A stretch of 9,083 nt of DNA from Cyanobacteria bacterium OH_CFB_184 (GTDB lineage Bacteria; Cyanobacteriota; Vampirovibrionia; Gastranaerophilales; Gastranaerophilaceae). Position numbers and translations under genes: made by a program. Positions 7,122 to 9,083 of the stretch are shown here, piece by piece. The stretch is taken from positions 1 to 9,083 of the forward strand of contig JAEZOG010000178.1 in assembly GCA_023414155.1 (NCBI GenBank). Reading direction: 5' to 3'. Position 1 is the first letter of the stretch; each line of letters starts with the position of its first letter. The notes beneath the pieces were generated by a model that worked only from the letters and a program-made list of their open reading frames with translations, did no database searches and was not told the DNA's origin.

Positions 7122-8105
7122 ATGGCGAATACGCTTTTAAATAATAAAAAAATAATTGATGTTGTCAAACACAGATGGATCTGGTTGGGTCTTTCTATAT
7201 TACTTGTTGTCCCCGGGATATTGGCTATGATCTATTCATCAATAATATATCCTAATCATGCACCTTTAAGAGTCGGTATCGATTTCACGGGAGGTACAAT
7301 TGTTCAATATGCTGTAAATAAGCATGTTAGTTTGGATGACATCTCAAAAATGAGAGAAGCTCTTGAATCTAAAGGAATAACAGGTCCTGTTATCCAGGTT
7401 CTGAATACAGGTTCTTCTAAAAAAGATGCAAAAAATATAAACAACGTTTTATCTATAAGAACTCAATTTACAGGTGATAAAGGGGACACTACTTTAAGTA
7501 AAGTCTCAAGTGTAATTACATCTGAGTATCCAGGTGCTCAAAAAGTTCAAGTCAGTTCAGTAGGACCGACTCTTGGAAAAGAGCTGTTTAAAAACTCAAT
7601 GGCTGCTATGATTTTAGCTTTTATTGGTATTGTTGCATATTTATCATTCAGATTTAAGTTAGAATATGGCGTTATTGCCTTTTTATCATTGTTCCACGAT
7701 GCAATATTTGTAGTCGGTGCATTCTCTATTTTAGGTCTGTTCTGGGGAGTTCATGTGGATAGCTTATTTATTACCGCTATATTAACAGTTATCGGTTTTT
7801 CGGTTCACGATACTATTGTTGTTTTTGACAGAATAAGAGAGAACTCTAAGCTGTTTGCTAAAAAAGTTTCGTTCTCGGAAATAGTAAATGCTAGTGTAAA
7901 CCAAACTTTAGCGAGAAGTATAAATACTTCGTTAACTACTTTGATTACCTTAGGCGCGCTTTATTTCTTTGGCGGCGTAACTAAAAAGGATTTTGTATTG
8001 GCAATGATTTTAGGAATTGCTATCGGTACATATTCTAGTATTTTCTTCGCTAGTATGGCTTTAGCTTGGTATATGGAAAAGAAAGAAGCTAAGGTAGTTG
8101 CTTAA
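7122..8105 (+). CDS. secF: Protein translocase subunit SecF
   Basis: Partner of SecD in the Sec accessory complex at the inner membrane. The 327-residue length is close to E. coli SecF. It shows a first helix (about 18-40), the RVGIDFTGGT motif (50-59), a short exported domain, and five further helices from about 158 onward. The SecF signature VHDTIVVFDRIREN (228-241) and the segment RSINTSLTTL (265-274) are intact. The start ATG has a strong Shine-Dalgarno, AAAGGAG (7109-7115), six bases upstream. It forms an operon with secD (41-base gap). Its stop TAA shares its final A with the ATG of the next gene, a sign of translational coupling. Confidence 0.97.
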   Translation: MANTLLNNKKIIDVVKHRWIWLGLSILLVVPGILAMIYSSIIYPNHAPLRVGIDFTGGTIVQYAVNKHVSLDDISKMREALESKGITGPVIQVLNTGSSKKDAKNINNVLSIRTQFTGDKGDTTLSKVSSVITSEYPGAQKVQVSSVGPTLGKELFKNSMAAMILAFIGIVAYLSFRFKLEYGVIAFLSLFHDAIFVVGAFSILGLFWGVHVDSLFITAILTVIGFSVHDTIVVFDRIRENSKLFAKKVSFSEIVNASVNQTLARSINTSLTTLITLGALYFFGGVTKKDFVLAMILGIAIGTYSSIFFASMALAWYMEKKEAKVVA

Positions 8106-8518
8106 TGACAGATTTATCTTTAGCACAATTTGTATTTACCACAAGAGAGAAAATAGGATTGTCTCAAACAGGACTAGCTAAGAAGTCCAGCTTGCCGTTA
8201 GATGTTATAGATGATATAGAATCAGGCAGAGAGCTTTTTTTAGCTTCTACAATAAGGCAAAAGCTAGCTAAGGGATTGAAATTAAATCCAGCTGATATAA
8301 AAAGGTATGAAAAATTCTTGGATTCAAAATATGACAAAGACCAAGAACTTATTAAAGAGATAAAAATAAAAATACTTGATGGAAACATCGAGAACTTAAA
8401 ATGTCCTGTATGCGGTTCAGCACTGTCAACCAGAATTGCTAAACTGTACGACCTAGAAGACAATCTGGTCTTTCATCCAAAAGCAAATTGCGTAAAGTGT
8501 CCGTTTCAAATAAGTTAA
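8105..8518 (+). CDS. Xre-type helix-turn-helix protein with C-terminal zinc ribbon
   Basis: The 137-residue protein has an N-terminal Xre/Cro-like helix-turn-helix at about 5-63 (TTREKIGLSQTGLAKKSSL, then IDDIESGRE). A lysine-rich middle segment (about 64-97) follows. The C-terminal zinc ribbon has two CxxC pairs, C100/C103 and C129/C132 (CPVCG...CVKC). No membrane segment is present, so it is probably cytoplasmic and DNA-binding, but target and function are unknown and I recognise no named gene. The ATG overlaps the secF stop (TAATG), and AAGGTAG (8091-8097) inside secF can serve as Shine-Dalgarno, so it is likely co-translated with secDF. It might regulate the sec operon or sense protein-export or metal state; this is inference from position only. 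Confidence 0.85.
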   Translation: MTDLSLAQFVFTTREKIGLSQTGLAKKSSLPLDVIDDIESGRELFLASTIRQKLAKGLKLNPADIKRYEKFLDSKYDKDQELIKEIKIKILDGNIENLKCPVCGSALSTRIAKLYDLEDNLVFHPKANCVKCPFQIS

Positions 8519-8526
8519 AAAGTATT

Positions 8527-9083
8527 TTATTTACCTTTTTTAGAATATAAATGAATAGATATGTTGGCCAGTAAGAATTTTTTATTGTTTTCATACGGCA
8601 TAATGTTTATCTGGTCAACACTTATGTAATATGGATATAGTTCAACGTCATTAAAGAATCCTTGAAGCTGAGGGAATGTTCCTATTACGAACATTTTTAT
8701 TTCGCAAACATTGTATGTTGCTGCAAAGTTTTTGAAAATCGGGTCTTGATCAGGATTAATATTGTATTCTATTGTTCTTAGCAATAATCCATTTATTTTA
8801 ACGTAGTTGATAATGTCTTCAAACATTCCTCCAAATGAAGCTATCGAATCATCAGGTGCAAAATCTTGCTTGTAGAATGGTTTAAGAACATCTTGTTGTT
8901 TTTGAAGCCTTGAGTTTGCCTGTTCAATAGATTCTACTTTTATTCTTAAATCTTCAACATTAAGTTTTTTTTGCTTTTGTTCAGTAAAATTATTTTTTAC
9001 TTCTACAGCAACACCTGTAATCTGCTTGATCCCGAAGACCAATATCAGTATTACGACTATTATGCTTAAAATTAGTTCTCTAA
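8527..9083 (-). CDS. PilO-like type IV pilus (or type II secretion) inner-membrane protein, 5' end outside the window
   Basis: The frame is open through the right edge, so 184 C-terminal residues are seen and only a short N-terminus is probably missing. The visible start is a membrane helix (RELILSIIVVILILVFG, fragment residues 1-17). A charged, Gln/Lys-rich coiled coil (about 33-67) follows, then a compact alpha/beta domain (about 83-181). The domain's segment GTFPQLQGFFNDVELYPYYISVDQINI resembles the PilO pattern G-x-(Y/F)-x-x-L-x-x-F(F/L)...V-x-I-x-x-I. This architecture matches PilO, which pairs with PilN in the pilus alignment complex; GspM-like proteins have a similar plan and cannot be excluded. 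A TTG at 9042 is in frame but inside the membrane helix, so it is not the start. It converges on the helix-turn-helix gene with 8 bases between stop codons. Confidence 0.65.
   Translation of the reverse strand, partial: RELILSIIVVILILVFGIKQITGVAVEVKNNFTEQKQKKLNVEDLRIKVESIEQANSRLQKQQDVLKPFYKQDFAPDDSIASFGGMFEDIINYVKINGLLLRTIEYNINPDQDPIFKNFAATYNVCEIKMFVIGTFPQLQGFFNDVELYPYYISVDQINIMPYENNKKFLLANISIHLYSKKGK

Noticed and set aside
8164..8463. 99-codon - strand open frame inside the helix-turn-helix gene
   Set aside because: Antisense shadow of a gene whose own protein has a clear domain and cysteine pattern; Ser/Phe-rich low-information translation.
8517..8540. Weak hairpin AAAAAG/CTTTTT as a terminator between convergent genes
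   Set aside because: Six mostly A-T pairs with a long loop and no GC stem; it overlaps a stop codon and would be unstable.
1..9083. Absence of TGA stops as a hint of a reassigned genetic code
   Set aside because: TGG encodes Trp at conserved positions, and all frames are intact under the standard code; eight genes ending in TAA/TAG is unsurprising at low GC.
1..9083. Mobile element, CRISPR array, tRNA/rRNA or defence cluster
   Set aside because: No transposase, terminal inverted repeats, regularly spaced repeats or RNA gene signatures were seen; gene content is housekeeping.

Overview
This is a low-GC bacterial chromosomal window of housekeeping genes. It shows no insertion sequence, phage gene, CRISPR array, tRNA or rRNA. 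Two type IV pilus/type II secretion-like genes lie at the edges, both cut by the window: a prepilin peptidase on the left and a PilO-like protein on the right. Together with separate secD and secF genes, they suggest a diderm bacterium. A candidate is an AT-rich uncultured lineage such as the non-photosynthetic cyanobacterial relatives (Melainabacteria/Gastranaerophilales). That placement is an impression from gene style, not proven by the sequence. All eight genes end in TAA or TAG (seven TAA, one TAG), with no TGA stop.

Layout: (1) 1-655, + strand, the C-terminal part of a type IV prepilin peptidase. (2) 656-801, a short intergenic region with a good sigma70-type promoter and a leader with small, partly mutually exclusive hairpins. 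(3) 802-3978, + strand, a 1058-residue SWIM zinc-finger SNF2/Rad54-type ATPase. (4) A strong two-way terminator at about 3989-4016. (5) 4027-5049, - strand, recA, with a near-consensus promoter about 120 bases upstream. A perfect 8+8 palindrome sits between its -35 and -10 elements and overlaps the -10. (6) 5236-5577, - strand, a small four-helix DMT-family (DUF486) membrane protein that may read through toward recA. (7) 5770-8518, + strand, an apparent secD-secF-regulator operon. Its third gene overlaps the secF stop codon by one base and encodes an Xre-type helix-turn-helix with a C-terminal four-cysteine zinc ribbon. (8) 8527-9083, - strand, a PilO-like protein converging on that regulator with only 8 bases between the stop codons.

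Functionally, SecD and SecF form the proton-driven accessory complex of the Sec translocon. RecA and the SNF2 protein act on DNA, and their genes converge on a shared terminator. The prepilin peptidase and PilO-like protein belong to pilus or type II secretion assembly, and their substrates reach the membrane through Sec. The most interesting items are the recA operator-like palindrome, which could be the LexA/SOS box of this lineage but does not match the well-known bacterial LexA consensuses, and the uncharacterised helix-turn-helix/zinc-ribbon protein coupled to secF. I see no clear multi-gene novel system.
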